Of a stretch of 64,000 nt of DNA, positions 11,562-22,500 are shown piece by piece. The translations under genes were made by a program, and so were the position numbers. The stretch spans positions 16,802,001 to 16,866,000 of the forward strand of contig NC_091973.1 of NCBI RefSeq assembly GCF_036711975.1, in the 5' to 3' direction. How positions within the stretch are numbered: the stretch's first letter is position 1; the number at the start of each line of letters is the position of its first letter. The notes under the pieces are model-generated. The model made no database searches. It had not been told where the DNA came from and saw only the letters and a list, made by a program, of their open reading frames with translations. The DNA comes from Onthophagus taurus. Lineage: Eukaryota; Arthropoda; Insecta; Coleoptera; Scarabaeidae.

Positions 11562-12492
11562 AGAAGGATTTTACAGTAAAAACGATGATTAAATAAAGAG
11601 TTTAATCAAGAATTGTAAAGAATGTCAACTTTCAAAAGAAAGAAATTTTCACTATGAACCAGATTTTCAAAACATAATTCCGTCAGAAAAATTAGAAATT
11701 ATCGCCATTGATTATCTCATTAATTTACCAAGAACGAGTAAAGGATATAAGAACGTTTTCGTCATTTACGACATCCTTACAAAATTCACAAAACTTATAC
11801 CTACTCAAAAGTGTGATACGGAAACGTCAATTGAAGGAATACAACGATTTATAGATGAATATGGTAAACCTAAAAACATTCTTGCTGACAATGCCACATA
11901 CTTCAATAACGAAAGATTTAGAAAATATTTTAATGACTCCGGAATCAAAATAATTTATTGTAGCATAAGACATCCACAAGGAAATCCAAGCGAAAGGGTA
12001 ATAAAAGAAGTTGTAAAGTATTTAAGAATTATCCTAAACGAAAATCACAATATATGGTCAACCAAGCTAAAAATCATTGAAAAAATTTTAAATCATACAC
12101 CAAATACGACACATTTAGAAGCACCAATTACTCTTATGACAGGTTTAAACCCACACCGTTTCTGGAAAAGTGAAGAAGATGACCAGATAGAAGAAAGACT
12201 AAGGAACATTAGAGAAAAATTGATTAAGAAAGCAGCTTATCGGAAAATACAACAAGAGAAAAGAAAACGAAAAGTTAGAGAATTTGATAATGATGATCTT
12301 GTTTTAATAAAAGCTAGAAAAGTTACAGATTTAAAGAGAAAGCAGGTAGCTAAATTAGTGAAACCATTCCAAGGCCCGTATAAAATAATTAATAAATTCA
12401 GAAATACTTATGAAATTTTCGATCATATAGAAAATATAAATAAAGGGAAATATCATGTATCATTGTTAGTGCCATTTTTTTTTGTGAATTAA
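11562..12492 (+). pseudogene. Gypsy-1 integrase
   Basis: The Cys pair of the H2C2 finger (C-K-E-C) lies near 11610, and an in-frame TAA precedes it. The catalytic core keeps all three acidic positions: I-D-Y-L-I-N-L, A-D-N-A-T-Y-F and N-P-S-E-R-V. A basic C-terminal part (open frame 12136-12492) ends with G-P-Y-K-I-I and a Y-H-V-S-L-L-V-P-F tail, as in Gypsy integrases. The product was the enzyme joining cDNA to chromosomal DNA; the frame breaks upstream make it non-functional. Confidence 0.8.
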
Positions 12493-13013
12493 ATTAAGGA
12501 ATTTCGTTAAATTAGTAATAAGTTAGTTTAAGTGCGTTAAATTTTGTAATGTCGTTTGTTAAGTTAGTTTTACATTTGAAAATTGAAAAACTTGTTTGTC
12601 ACGTCCGTTCGAAATTTTTTCAATTTTAAAAACGAGAGGTAATGTGATAATTTTAACATTCTCTTAGTTCACCGAGAGAACTTAACCTAGCGTCTGTGAA
12701 GTTAGCACCTCATTTTTTTAAAACTTCAAATTTCTCTTGAGTTCCCATTGCACCCCATTGAGTTCTATAGTTCTCTACCATTTTTATTAAAAGTTCCGCA
12801 AAAATAGGCAAAAACATCGATATCGACTTTTTGGGGTGCTAAGTTCACAAAACGAGATCACAAAATTTGCAATAACTATTAAACGAATGCACGTATCTAA
12901 AAACTTTATTAAAATATCTTTTAGAACTCGTGAGGTGCTATTCAGAACTCCTGCCAGAACTCCCGGAACTTTTCAAAATTTTCACCCCTCCGGGACATTT
13001 ACGAAATCTCAAT
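12493..13013 (+). other. Gypsy-1 3' end: polypurine tract and partial LTR
   Basis: There is no gene. A purine-rich AAAAACGAGAGG at 12628-12639 is followed by TGTGATAATTTTAACA from 12643, the expected order of polypurine tract and 3' LTR start. The presumed LTR continues to about 13013, where another LTR-like sequence begins. No matching 5' LTR copy was found, so it is either cut short or its partner is mostly outside the window. Confidence 0.4.
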
Positions 13014-13406
13014 TGTTACCACCCGCGAGCGTGAGGTGGTAAGAGGCCCCCGAGTATATTCTCGGAGAAGGGTATTCTCCTCGGGTCCACTCTTTATAGG
13101 AGCCTCGTAACGTGGTCAAGTGTGGCAAAAGACAAGGGGGAAAGGATCAAGCGGCGGATGTCAAAAATACAAAAGATCAATAAAAACTTTGAATTAATTA
13201 ATGAGATACTTTAATTTAATTTCTTTTAAACACAAATCAAATAAACAAAAAAAAGAAAAACAGTAAATATTTCTATATCATACTCACATAACGGTTTTTG
13301 GGTTGATTGACACCTTTTTCTTCTGCTTTCTTCTCTTATATTTCTCTTTTAATTTTTTTAGTCTTTTTCCACTTTTCACTCCCACACTTTACCCATGCCT
13401 CTACTC
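13014..13406 (-). other. Candidate LTR of element X, distal part
   Basis: There is no gene. The segment starts TGTTACCACC and contains a run of inverted repeats at about 13040-13080 (two nested hairpins around CCCGAG and GAGAA) and a TATAAAG motif on the minus strand near 13091. Together with 17322-17452 it would make a ~525-bp minus-strand LTR (TGTAAC...GTAACA) into which the Harbinger composite jumped. This is inference from a polypurine-like tract on the right and TG...CA ends. Confidence 0.35.
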
Positions 13407-13409
13407 TAA

Positions 13410-15247
13410 AGCTGCGTTCCCACGGAGCGTGAAAACGAACGTGTATCATGCTTTCGTGTATGTGCTGGAAGGACCCTACCAGTCGTGGAGCGTGGACCGT
13501 TCACACTGACTTTCGTATTAACGAAAACGTGATTCACTTGATCGCGGAAAGTCGACCATGAACGAGCTGCTTATCGAGACTTGTGCTGTGGTCAGTTCGG
13601 TTTTTGGTGCTATCTTAGCACAAAGAATAAATCGGTTGGCAAAATCGAAAGAAAACTTACGGTGACTTTGCGATATTTAGCCACAGGAGACTCTTTCAAA
13701 AGTTTGGAATTTTTATTTCGTGTTCCAAAAAACACAATTAGTAAATTCATACCCGAGACCTGCGAAGCTATCCACAACACGACACTTAGAGAATTTATAC
13801 AAGTAAGTAAATTAAAGCACATTTTTTCTTATTTTACGTATTTTATTATAGTAGGTAAAGGTAACTAACAAATAAAGTATTTTTTGTATTTTTATTAGGA
13901 CTACTTAGCTCGACTTATAACTTTGTAAAAAAAAATTCTTCAGAAAAACCACTCATGTTTGACTCTGTTCCACTTGTTAGGTCTGCTGACTGATTGGATG
14001 GAGTTGGTGGTGGGCACATTGCATTAATTATGAAAGAAGTAATTGTTTCTTGAAGTCTCATGGCGGTTGGAGGTCCAATACTACGTAACATTGACGCAAC
14101 ATATTTACCGAAATGATCATAGGTATCTTCTTTCGTAATTAGTGCAGCACGATTTGAAATATTTTCTAATTTTTCAATGGCACCAGACATGAAAGTTATT
14201 TGGGGGTCGAGCAAAGCTTTTTTGTTTGATGATGATGGCTGGGACACAGTCGAAGGCATTTGTCGTTTAACTGTTCTTCTGGGTGCCTCAGTTCCTGCTG
14301 TGATTTGTGGTGTGGATGACACTTTCTCGTTAAGATGGTCAACAGAACTTTGATGTTGAGATGGTGATTGTGACTCGTCCAGTTTTGACTGTTCCTGTTG
14401 AGATTCCTCAGTTGCCGTTGTTGGTAATAGCTACAGTAAAAACATTAATTAGTAATTTATTTCAGGTGCCGGCAACTTCAGATGAATGGAAAAACGTTGA
14501 ATCTGGATTTAGGCAACGATGGAATTTCCCAGGATGTGTAGGAGCTTTGGACGGCAAACACATTGTAATACGTGCCCCTACCGCTACTGGATCCGATTAT
14601 TACAATTACAAAAATAGTTTCAGTATTGTATTAATGGCTTTAGCCGACTCCGATTATTGCTTTCTGTATGTTGATGTTGGCGCTAAAGGAAGAGGTTCTG
14701 ATGGAGGCATATTCCAAAACAGCTCGTTATACAAAGCTTTCGAAACAAACTACTTTGCAATGCCAAATGATTTTTTGATTGTTGGAGATGATGCGTTTCC
14801 CTTAAGTTTGGTGTTCTACTTTTGAAACACCTGTATATATTATTATGTAATCAAAGTACCAATGGGAAAATAAATGCGGTTTTTTGAACTAGAATATGAT
14901 TTTTTATTACACTTACCAGATTTGATTGTGTGGGTCGTTGCTGAACGAATGGGCGAATGAAAGAGTTCATCAGCTCAAACCAGATAATTTTTGGCCTGTA
15001 AATGTCGTCAGTTCCGGCTTCAGACCGCTCACTGTCGGCTATTTTTTTCAATTCTTGACAATAGGAACTCCTTAAGTTTTTAAATTTTGATATTACGTCT
15101 TTTGATCCAAATCCTGGAATATTAAGCTCTTCCGAAATTCTTTTAGCTGCTGCCATTCTCATATCGCGGTTTCTATATTGTTCGCTAGTTGCATCATACA
15201 ACACTTTTTCAACACTATATAATTCGAGAAATCGCAGAGTCTCATTG
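13410..15247 (+). repeat. Left arm of 1.84-kb inverted repeat
   Basis: This arm is the reverse complement of 15481-17318. No mismatch was found wherever the two were compared. It includes the left TIR, the transposase exons and most of the MADF gene. Confidence 0.9.
13640..14825 (+). CDS. Harbinger DDE transposase, truncated, two exons
   Basis: Exon 1 (to 13801) gives the helical region before the catalytic domain, ending in F-I-Q. A GTAAGT donor follows, and an acceptor TTTATTTCAG sits at 14456-14465; both ends are phase 0. Exon 2 continues V-P-A-T-S-D-E-W, then G-A-L-D-G-K-H-I (first Asp), G-S-D-G-G-I-F-Q-N-S and V-G-D-D-A-F-P-L (second Asp). The protein stops 6 residues later, before the third catalytic acidic residue, and the usual N-terminus is absent or out of frame. 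An AATAAA lies near 14868. It belongs to the HARBI1/DDE_4 family and is likely inactive as a transposase. Confidence 0.75.
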
Positions 15248-15294
15248 TCTTGTAATTTCACTACACGACTTTTGATTCCACTACTTGTTGCCAT
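13915..15294 (-). CDS. MADF/Myb-SANT-like DNA-binding partner of Harbinger, two exons
   Basis: Exon 1 (15294-14921) starts M-A-T-S-S-G and encodes a MADF-type three-helix domain, with L-R-F-L-E-L-Y, the Y-R-N-R-D-M-R block and F-K-N-L-R-S-S-Y, ending S-N-L before a GTAAGT donor. The acceptor ...TTTTTACTGTAG lies just right of 14431. Exon 2 reads in phase 0 through a Gln/Ser-rich linker to a C-terminal helical region and a stop at 13915. A minus-strand AATAAA follows near 13895. In PIF/Harbinger such proteins help import the transposase and bind the ends. Here its intron contains a transposase exon. Confidence 0.75.
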
Positions 15295-15480
15295 CTTGAA
15301 CGGGTATACGCAAGCAAGCTCACGACAAAAATCAAACCAGTTTGATTCGAGGCGTGAGCACCACGCTTGCCTGTGACGTCAGCAGCTAACCCACGACACT
15401 GTGTTCACACGGGGCGTGTTGCTCGAAAGCGTGCCCCACGCTAGCGTATCACGCCCCGTGGGAACGCGGCTTAAAGCCTC
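15248..15480. other. Spacer of the Harbinger palindrome with the right TIR
   Basis: The 233-bp loop is unique and holds the start of the MADF exon (M-A-T-S-S-G, on the minus strand), the GC-richer right TIR ending at 15471, the TAA flank and a six-base AGCCTC before the inverted arm begins. It is the only part of the element present once. Confidence 0.85.
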
Positions 15481-16813
15481 CAATGAGACTCTGCGATTTC
15501 TCGAATTATATAGTGTTGAAAAAGTGTTGTATGATGCAACTAGCGAACAATATAGAAACCGCGATATGAGAATGGCAGCAGCTAAAAGAATTTCGGAAGA
15601 GCTTAATATTCCAGGATTTGGATCAAAAGACGTAATATCAAAATTTAAAAACTTAAGGAGTTCCTATTGTCAAGAATTGAAAAAAATAGCCGACAGTGAG
15701 CGGTCTGAAGCCGGAACTGACGACATTTACAGGCCAAAAATTATCTGGTTTGAGCTGATGAACTCTTTCATTCGCCCATTCGTTCAGCAACGACCCACAC
15801 AATCAAATCTGGTAAGTGTAATAAAAAATCATATTCTAGTTCAAAAAACCGCATTTATTTTCCCATTGGTACTTTGATTACATAATAATATATACAGGTG
15901 TTTCAAAAGTAGAACACCAAACTTAAGGGAAACGCATCATCTCCAACAATCAAAAAATCATTTGGCATTGCAAAGTAGTTTGTTTCGAAAGCTTTGTATA
16001 ACGAGCTGTTTTGGAATATGCCTCCATCAGAACCTCTTCCTTTAGCGCCAACATCAACATACAGAAAGCAATAATCGGAGTCGGCTAAAGCCATTAATAC
16101 AATACTGAAACTATTTTTGTAATTGTAATAATCGGATCCAGTAGCGGTAGGGGCACGTATTACAATGTGTTTGCCGTCCAAAGCTCCTACACATCCTGGG
16201 AAATTCCATCGTTGCCTAAATCCAGATTCAACGTTTTTCCATTCATCTGAAGTTGCCGGCACCTGAAATAAATTACTAATTAATGTTTTTACTGTAGCTA
16301 TTACCAACAACGGCAACTGAGGAATCTCAACAGGAACAGTCAAAACTGGACGAGTCACAATCACCATCTCAACATCAAAGTTCTGTTGACCATCTTAACG
16401 AGAAAGTGTCATCCACACCACAAATCACAGCAGGAACTGAGGCACCCAGAAGAACAGTTAAACGACAAATGCCTTCGACTGTGTCCCAGCCATCATCATC
16501 AAACAAAAAAGCTTTGCTCGACCCCCAAATAACTTTCATGTCTGGTGCCATTGAAAAATTAGAAAATATTTCAAATCGTGCTGCACTAATTACGAAAGAA
16601 GATACCTATGATCATTTCGGTAAATATGTTGCGTCAATGTTACGTAGTATTGGACCTCCAACCGCCATGAGACTTCAAGAAACAATTACTTCTTTCATAA
16701 TTAATGCAATGTGCCCACCACCAACTCCATCCAATCAGTCAGCAGACCTAACAAGTGGAACAGAGTCAAACATGAGTGGTTTTTCTGAAGAATTTTTTTT
16801 TACAAAGTTATAA
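15481..16813 (+). pseudogene. MADF partner protein, inverted second copy (5' truncated)
   Basis: It mirrors the left MADF gene exactly from the N-E-T-L-R-F-L residues on, with the same donor, acceptor and stop. The first codons are lost at the palindrome junction. An upstream open frame from 15401 through the TIR could supply an unrelated N-terminus, but there is no sign it is used. Confidence 0.8.
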
Positions 16814-17088
16814 GTCGAGCTAAGTAGTCCTAATAAAAATACAAAAAATACTTTATTTGTTAGTTACCTTTACCTACTATAATAAAATACGTAAAATAAG
16901 AAAAAATGTGCTTTAATTTACTTACTTGTATAAATTCTCTAAGTGTCGTGTTGTGGATAGCTTCGCAGGTCTCGGGTATGAATTTACTAATTGTGTTTTT
17001 TGGAACACGAAATAAAAATTCCAAACTTTTGAAAGAGTCTCCTGTGGCTAAATATCGCAAAGTCACCGTAAGTTTTCTTTCGATTTTG
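15903..17088 (-). pseudogene. Harbinger transposase, inverted second copy
   Basis: This is the residue-for-residue mirror of the left-arm transposase exons, with the same missing third catalytic residue and the same phase-0 splice sites. Because it is a copy of an already truncated gene I treat it as non-functional. Confidence 0.8.
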
Positions 17089-17321
17089 CCAACCGATTTA
17101 TTCTTTGTGCTAAGATAGCACCAAAAACCGAACTGACCACAGCACAAGTCTCGATAAGCAGCTCGTTCATGGTCGACTTTCCGCGATCAAGTGAATCACG
17201 TTTTCGTTAATACGAAAGTCAGTGTGAACGGTCCACGCTCCACGACTGGTAGGGTCCTTCCAGCACATACACGAAAGCATGATACACGTTCGTTTTCACG
17301 CTCCGTGGGAACGCAGCTTAA

Positions 17322-17452
17322 CTCTCGACCACACTCTCTCTAACTTCTTCTTTCTCTCCTCTTTTCGCGAGTCCCTCATCCGTTGTCCCCACTCCCAAAA
17401 TATTTCTGTACTTCCCCGAATTAAATATAGATATCTTTTCTGACTTGTTACA
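17322..17452 (-). other. Candidate LTR of element X, proximal part
   Basis: On the minus strand this starts TGTAACAAGTCAG right after a candidate polypurine tract, as a 3' LTR would. It continues on the far side of the Harbinger composite. No second copy is in the window. Confidence 0.4.
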
Positions 17453-17890
17453 TTACTCCCCCCTTTAATTAAGATGTTGGTTACGCATTACCAACAACTT
17501 ATTTAAAAAAAACAGAAATATTTTGTATCGTCCAAGTGTCAATCAACAATTTTATCAAAAATCCAATACATAATTAAACATCAAAATAAACTTAACTCTA
17601 TTACAAAAAGAAATTGAAATATTTTTTTTTTCTTATAAAGTACATATATGTTTATAAAACTAATGCTTTAAATACTCATCAACATGGTCATCAACACGTT
17701 ATCAATACTCGTTTAAGTTTTTTTTTTTTTTTTTTACCCAAGCAATATATCTATTTAAGATTTTTTTAACTGATTTTTAACTGGCTGTGTCAACTACAGT
17801 TGGAACTTAATTTTCGCTTTTCTTCATGACATATACATATATATTGTTTTGTTTGTTTTTTTTTCTTTTTTCTTTTCTTTACTTCTTAAT
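17453..17890 (-). other. Candidate polypurine tract and 3' UTR of element X
   Basis: There is no gene. On the minus strand an A3-G7-A-G purine tract (17457-17467) lies two bases from the TGTAAC start of the candidate LTR. The rest is very AT-rich with poly-T runs near 17620 and 17720. It probably continues on the other side of the errantivirus insertion, from 24079. Confidence 0.4.
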
Positions 17891-17894
17891 ATAT

Positions 17895-18161
17895 AATTAT
17901 ATTATTTAACTGTTATTTAGAGTTTTTTTATTAAAAGGACGTTTTAATCATTTAACTTTTATTTAAAATTATTATTTATTACATAAGATTTTATAAAAAC
18001 GGAAGCGTAACTTGAACACCGCGTCGACGATTTGAGTACTTCGTGGAGTCGGAATTACAATTCTTCGATATCGAAGTACTCGCAGTTATTTATAACAATT
18101 AATTGCTGACACTTCATATTCGGCAATTACAGTTGTTAAGGGGAAGCTACATTTGGTAACT
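17895..18161 (-). repeat. 3' LTR of the errantivirus
   Basis: The 267-bp LTR matches 23808-24074 with three visible substitutions. A purine tract (ACGGGAGG on the minus strand) directly adjoins it at 18162-18169. The envelope frame ends inside it. Confidence 0.9.
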
Positions 18162-18927
18162 CCTCCCGTCTTAAAGTGAACCAAGGATTGGGAGAGCTTC
18201 TCTCCGGGACTTGGGTTACTGAGTTGTCGCTATCCTGGACTTTTTGCCCTTTTCTAAAACAAACTAACATAATGATTAAAATAATTATGGTCACGGTTCC
18301 AATGAGCGACGTCATCGAACTCCCTAGACTGAAAAGGTGGTTGGTTCTGAATTCTCGTAGTCTCTGGTCTAGTTCGGTGAGATTGGTTCTTGCATCATTC
18401 ATTGTTGCCAATTGGAGATTCTTCATGTGGATGTTTTCCAGTTGCCAAGGTGATTTTTCTTCAGGTATGGTGGACAAATTTACAACGGCCAAATGGAATT
18501 GACGATCTGGTAAATTGTTGGTGGTGGTGCGTAAGATTTCTTTTCCCAGGTGGACGCTACAGTCTGGAGTAATTTGTATTAGAAGATTTCCTTCCAATGG
18601 ACGAACTTCCTGACGATCTTCGCACACCGTTTCTCCTGTTGAGTTGGCTTGAAACAGTATCCATTCCGATTCGGTAGGATGTATACTTTCTTCCTGTAGT
18701 CGAGATGTTTTCTTATGAGTACACATTGATATGGGAAGGTGTCGCAATATTTCGTAAGCGCACATTGGTCGTTTGCTTGTATCTAAACTTGTAGCTTGGC
18801 ATAGGTATTCTTCGCGTTGGAATTCTTTACATTTGGTACCGGTCGTAAAGTACTTATCTTTATTTTCTGCTAGGTACGGCTGGGGGATGTTGAGAATAAG
18901 ATAATCGGATTGTTGTTTAATAGGCAA
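18136..18927 (-). pseudogene. Errantivirus envelope protein, N-terminal part missing
   Basis: The frame is 263 residues. It has several Cys in the first half, N-x-S/T sites, an amphipathic stretch near residue 180, one strong membrane segment near residues 210-230 (Ile/Leu/Val-rich, ending V-C-F-R-K) and a ~30-residue tail that ends inside the 3' LTR. This arrangement matches the C-terminal half of baculovirus-F-like errantivirus Env proteins. The furin site and fusion peptide region expected upstream are absent, because the frame adjoins the end of integrase. It cannot be a complete fusion protein as it stands. Confidence 0.75.
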
Positions 18928-18953
18928 TGGAATTAAAGGGCCGTCTAACGTTG

Positions 18954-19586
18954 TTATTCGGACCTCGGGTCTTGCCCAGGAGCATCTGAAACAATACCGT
19001 GTTTAAGATGTCTTGTATGGTATGTTTGTACTCCTCTCCTAGTTTGAACTTCTACTGTGCTATTATCATTTACTTTAATAATGGTGTATGATCCAAAGTA
19101 GGGTTTGACCATTTTATTACTTTTCGTTATATTTTCTACGTATACCTTTTCTCCAATTTTCCATGTTGAAACTCTTACTTGTTCTTGTTGTTTTTCTTGA
19201 GTTTTTAGTTTCCTGTTCTCGTCTTTTTTCTTTAAGCTTTCGTACATAATTGCCATTCGACTTTTATGTTTGTCTATAATATCTTGATACGTCGGGGGAT
19301 CGTAAAATAGGTCGAGTGGATTTCTCGTTTTTGTATGGCCAAAAAGTGCTTCAAATGGAGTCATTCCTGTTGCGCTATTGATGGTGTTATTGTACGCAAT
19401 TGTAGCAGATCGAATTTTCTTTTCTTTTGTTATACCGGGATCTTCATCAAGGCATCTCAGATGTTCTAGTAAGGTAGAATGGAATCTCTCTACATTAGCT
19501 TGACTTTCTGGGTTCTTTGCTGTACCGAAGTGCAAAGTGATTCGATGTAATACGGCCAATTCTTTTACTACTTGGTTGTTAAACTC
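18954..19586 (-). pseudogene. Errantivirus integrase, C-terminal half
   Basis: It continues the Pol frame after an in-frame TGA. It includes the core Glu region (N-P-E-S-Q-A-N-V-E-R-F-H) and a conserved A-Y-N-x-x-I-x-S-A-T-G-M-T-P-F segment. A basic linker and a chromodomain-less C-terminal part ending G-I-V-S-D-A follow. The stop sits directly after the second catalytic Asp motif (R-F-D-K-G), so integrase is cut within its catalytic core. Confidence 0.85.
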
Positions 19587-22500
19587 TCATCCTTTGTCGA
19601 AACGAATTTCTCTCGGGATTCCGTAGTAATTAAAGTAGTCCAAAAATGCTTCGACAATATCTGTTGGATTTTTACTTTTGATTTTAATCGCATGTCCCAA
19701 ACGTGTAAACGAGTCTACAATTGTTAGATATTTATTGTTTGCGAAAGAGAAAGTATCAACGAATAATTTTTCGAATGGGGCATCTGGAGTTTCAGTTATC
19801 GGTAATAATGGTACATCGGGTCTTCGATTGTATTTAGCCCTGTTACATATTTCACAGGCTTTAATAACCTTGGTGATTGTTTCCTCCATTTTCGACCACC
19901 AGTATTTCCGTTTGAGATGTTCTAAAGTTTCTTGTATACCACGATGGTTCGTCATTCCTTCGTGATACGTTGTTACTATTTCGATCTTCTTTGCTTCATC
20001 TGAAATAACTTCCGCTCGTCGTAGGCACCTGATTATTCGTGGTCCTCTATCTGATATTTCATTATTATAAACGTTACACATTTGTTGATAGAGCTTGTCG
20101 ACAGACGTGTAAATATAAAATGTTTTATTTCCAGCCATGGAGTTTTTATATAAATTTAGAATGTGTTCGTATTGGTTTTCTGCTGGGATTCGTACCAAGT
20201 GTATGGTGTTATCTCCTCTTGTTTTGATTTTAATTTCTAATCCATTTCCCAAACTCTTTGTTATAATGAACTGCGTCTTTTTGTTGTCAATAATAGTATC
20301 CTGGATTTCAATCGATTTCTTTGGCTCTACTGTCTGTGTAGTATGAATAGTATTATTGTCAGAATTTTCTTTGTTTTCTTCTATCCGACGTGTTGATCTT
20401 AGTTGTCTGGTTGGTCTATCCGATATTTTTATTTCTTTTCGAGCAATTCCTTGTCCTGTAGCAAGGATAGCTGGAGGTGCAGGTGAGTCAATCAGTGCAA
20501 TTGACATTTCGCTCGCTATTTCTAATAATTCTGTATCATCAAAATTTGGTAGAATGCTATCTAGATCGCTTTGTGTAATTACATTCAGATCGTTTAATGT
20601 AATTCTCGATAACGCATCTGCGTTCGTATTGGCTTTGCCCTTTTTATAAACGATGTCAAAATCGTACTCTTCCAACTTTATTCTCCAGCGCATTAGTTTG
20701 GAGTTGGGCTCTTTTAGCGACCAAAGCCACACTAACGGTCTATGATCCGTGAAGATGGTAAACTTCTTTCCGTACACATACGGTCTGAACTGTTTGACAG
20801 CATAAACTATCGCCAAAAGTTCTTTCTCCGTGGTCGTGTATCTCCTTTCTGTCTCCGAGAGTGTTCGAGACGTGTAACAAATAGGCTGATCTTTTCCAAT
20901 TATGCCCTGTGAAAGAACGGCTCCAAGAGCGATATCTGACGCATCTGTTGTCACAATAAATTCTTTGGTAAAGTCTGGGTATCTTAGTATAGGATCATTA
21001 GTAAGTAATCCTTTACACTGTTCGAATGCGGCTATGTATGTTGAATCTTCGATGTTGATTTTAGCGTTTTTCTTTAGACAAGATGTAAACGGCTTGGTAA
21101 TTTTGGCGAAATCTTTAATAAATTTACGGTAATATCTTAGTAGTCCGAGAAAACTTTTGATTTCGGTTTTTGTTTTCGGTATGGGGAATTGTATGATTGC
21201 TCTAATTTTCTCTGGGTTAGGTTTAACACCCTTGTCTGTTATAATATGTCCTAAATATTTAATTTCTTTCTTGAGAAATTCGCATTTTTGTAAGTTAATT
21301 TTAAAATTTGCTGAATTTAAACGGTCGAAGACTTTAATTAGTTTTTGTATATGCTCTTGCAGCGATGAAGAGTAAATAACGATATCATCGAGATATACCA
21401 GGCATGTGTCTTCTAGTAAACCACGTAAAACTTCGTCCATTAGACGCTGGAAGGTGGACGGGGCGTTTTTCAATCCGAAAGGCATTCTTTTAAATTCGAA
21501 ATGGCCTTGTTCGGTACTGAACGCTGTTTTTTCTCTATCTTCCGGTTCCATTTCGACTTGGTGGTAGCCTGATGCCAAATCGAGAGAGGTGAAATAGTTT
21601 GCCCTGCCCAATTTATCTAATGTATCGGCAATGTTTGGAATTGGATATTTGTCTTCTATCATTCTTTCGTTTAGTCGTCGGAAGTCAACTACCATTCGAT
21701 TTTTTATTCTTCCGTCTTTTTGGGTTGTTACAATATGGACAGGTGCGTTCCAAGGCGAAACGCTTTCTTTCACGATGTCTTGTCGTAGTAGTTCCATAGT
21801 TTGTTTTTTTATTTCCTTTTTTGTCTCGATTGGTTGACGATAATTTCGAACATAGATGGGTCTATTATCTTTTAGGTTAAGATGATGTTTTATTTTATGA
21901 GCAAAAGTTAATTGTTGTTCCTCTATATGGAATAAATGTTTGTATTTCGATAATAATGCTTGAAGAGCCTTCTTTTCTTCTAAATTTAGATGATCCAATT
22001 TCAAATTCTTTTCAACATTTTTTTCTTGAAGTGCCGCTAAATGGTTTTTATCTATAAAATTATAACCGATGTTTATTTCTTCTTCAATTTCGCTTACTGG
22101 TTGCACTTCTACCGGCGTCGGGTTCAAACGGATCGGGTTTCCATAATTGTTTGTAACAAAAATTTGCGTTTCATGGTTTTTTACTTCGACGAGTGCTTCC
22201 GGGGTAATGATCCCGGAAGCACTCGTCGAAGTAAAGTTGTCTGTATCATCTTTCATTACAGGAAACAAAGCTAAGCCATTTTCAATGTTAGTGACCTGAA
22301 AACTCATTAATGACTGCGAGTATGGTTTAATTGTTTGAGTATTGTCAATTTTGTAAGGAATTGTTGTATTATCTGTAACAATGATTTGTTTCTTTGTATC
22401 AAGCGAAGCTCCTAATTTTGTTAACAGATCGAAACCAAATAAACCATCAAAAGTACGTGAAAAATCAAAGCATACAAATAAATGATATTCCGGTGATTTA

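Larger units (their letters stand above)
13410..15471 (+). mobile_element. Full-length PIF/Harbinger element (left unit)
   Basis: The left TIR starts AGCTGCGTTCCCACGGAGCG and the right TIR, reverse-complemented, starts AGCCGCGTTCCCACGGGGCG. Both are bordered by TAA (13407-13409 and 15472-15474). At 2,062 bp it is shorter than autonomous Harbingers, and both ends of the transposase are missing, so it is probably non-autonomous. It carries a DDE transposase on the plus strand and a MADF protein on the minus strand, with interleaved exons. Confidence 0.85.
13410..17318. mobile_element. Palindromic PIF/Harbinger composite
   Basis: A 3,909-bp unit is flanked by TAA on both sides (13407-13409, 17319-17321), the 3-bp target type of PIF/Harbinger. 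It holds one full element (13410-15471) followed, after TAA and six bases, by an inverted copy of its first 1,838 bp. Position x pairs with 30728-x throughout with no indel, and all reading frames are mirrored residue for residue. Outer ends are identical TIRs (AGCTGCGTTCCCACGG...). Possible origins are failed gap repair after excision, foldback replication or an assembly artefact. Confidence 0.85.
15481..17318 (-). repeat. Right arm of 1.84-kb inverted repeat
   Basis: This is an inverted copy of 13410-15247. It ends with the outer TIR next to TAA and lacks the other TIR, so alone it is a truncated Harbinger. The MADF copy lacks its first ~16 codons, which here are replaced by the spacer-encoded frame. 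Confidence 0.9.

Noticed and set aside
15401-15480. Alternative N-terminus for the inverted MADF copy
   Set aside because: It reads through the Harbinger TIR and junction, so its open state is accidental.
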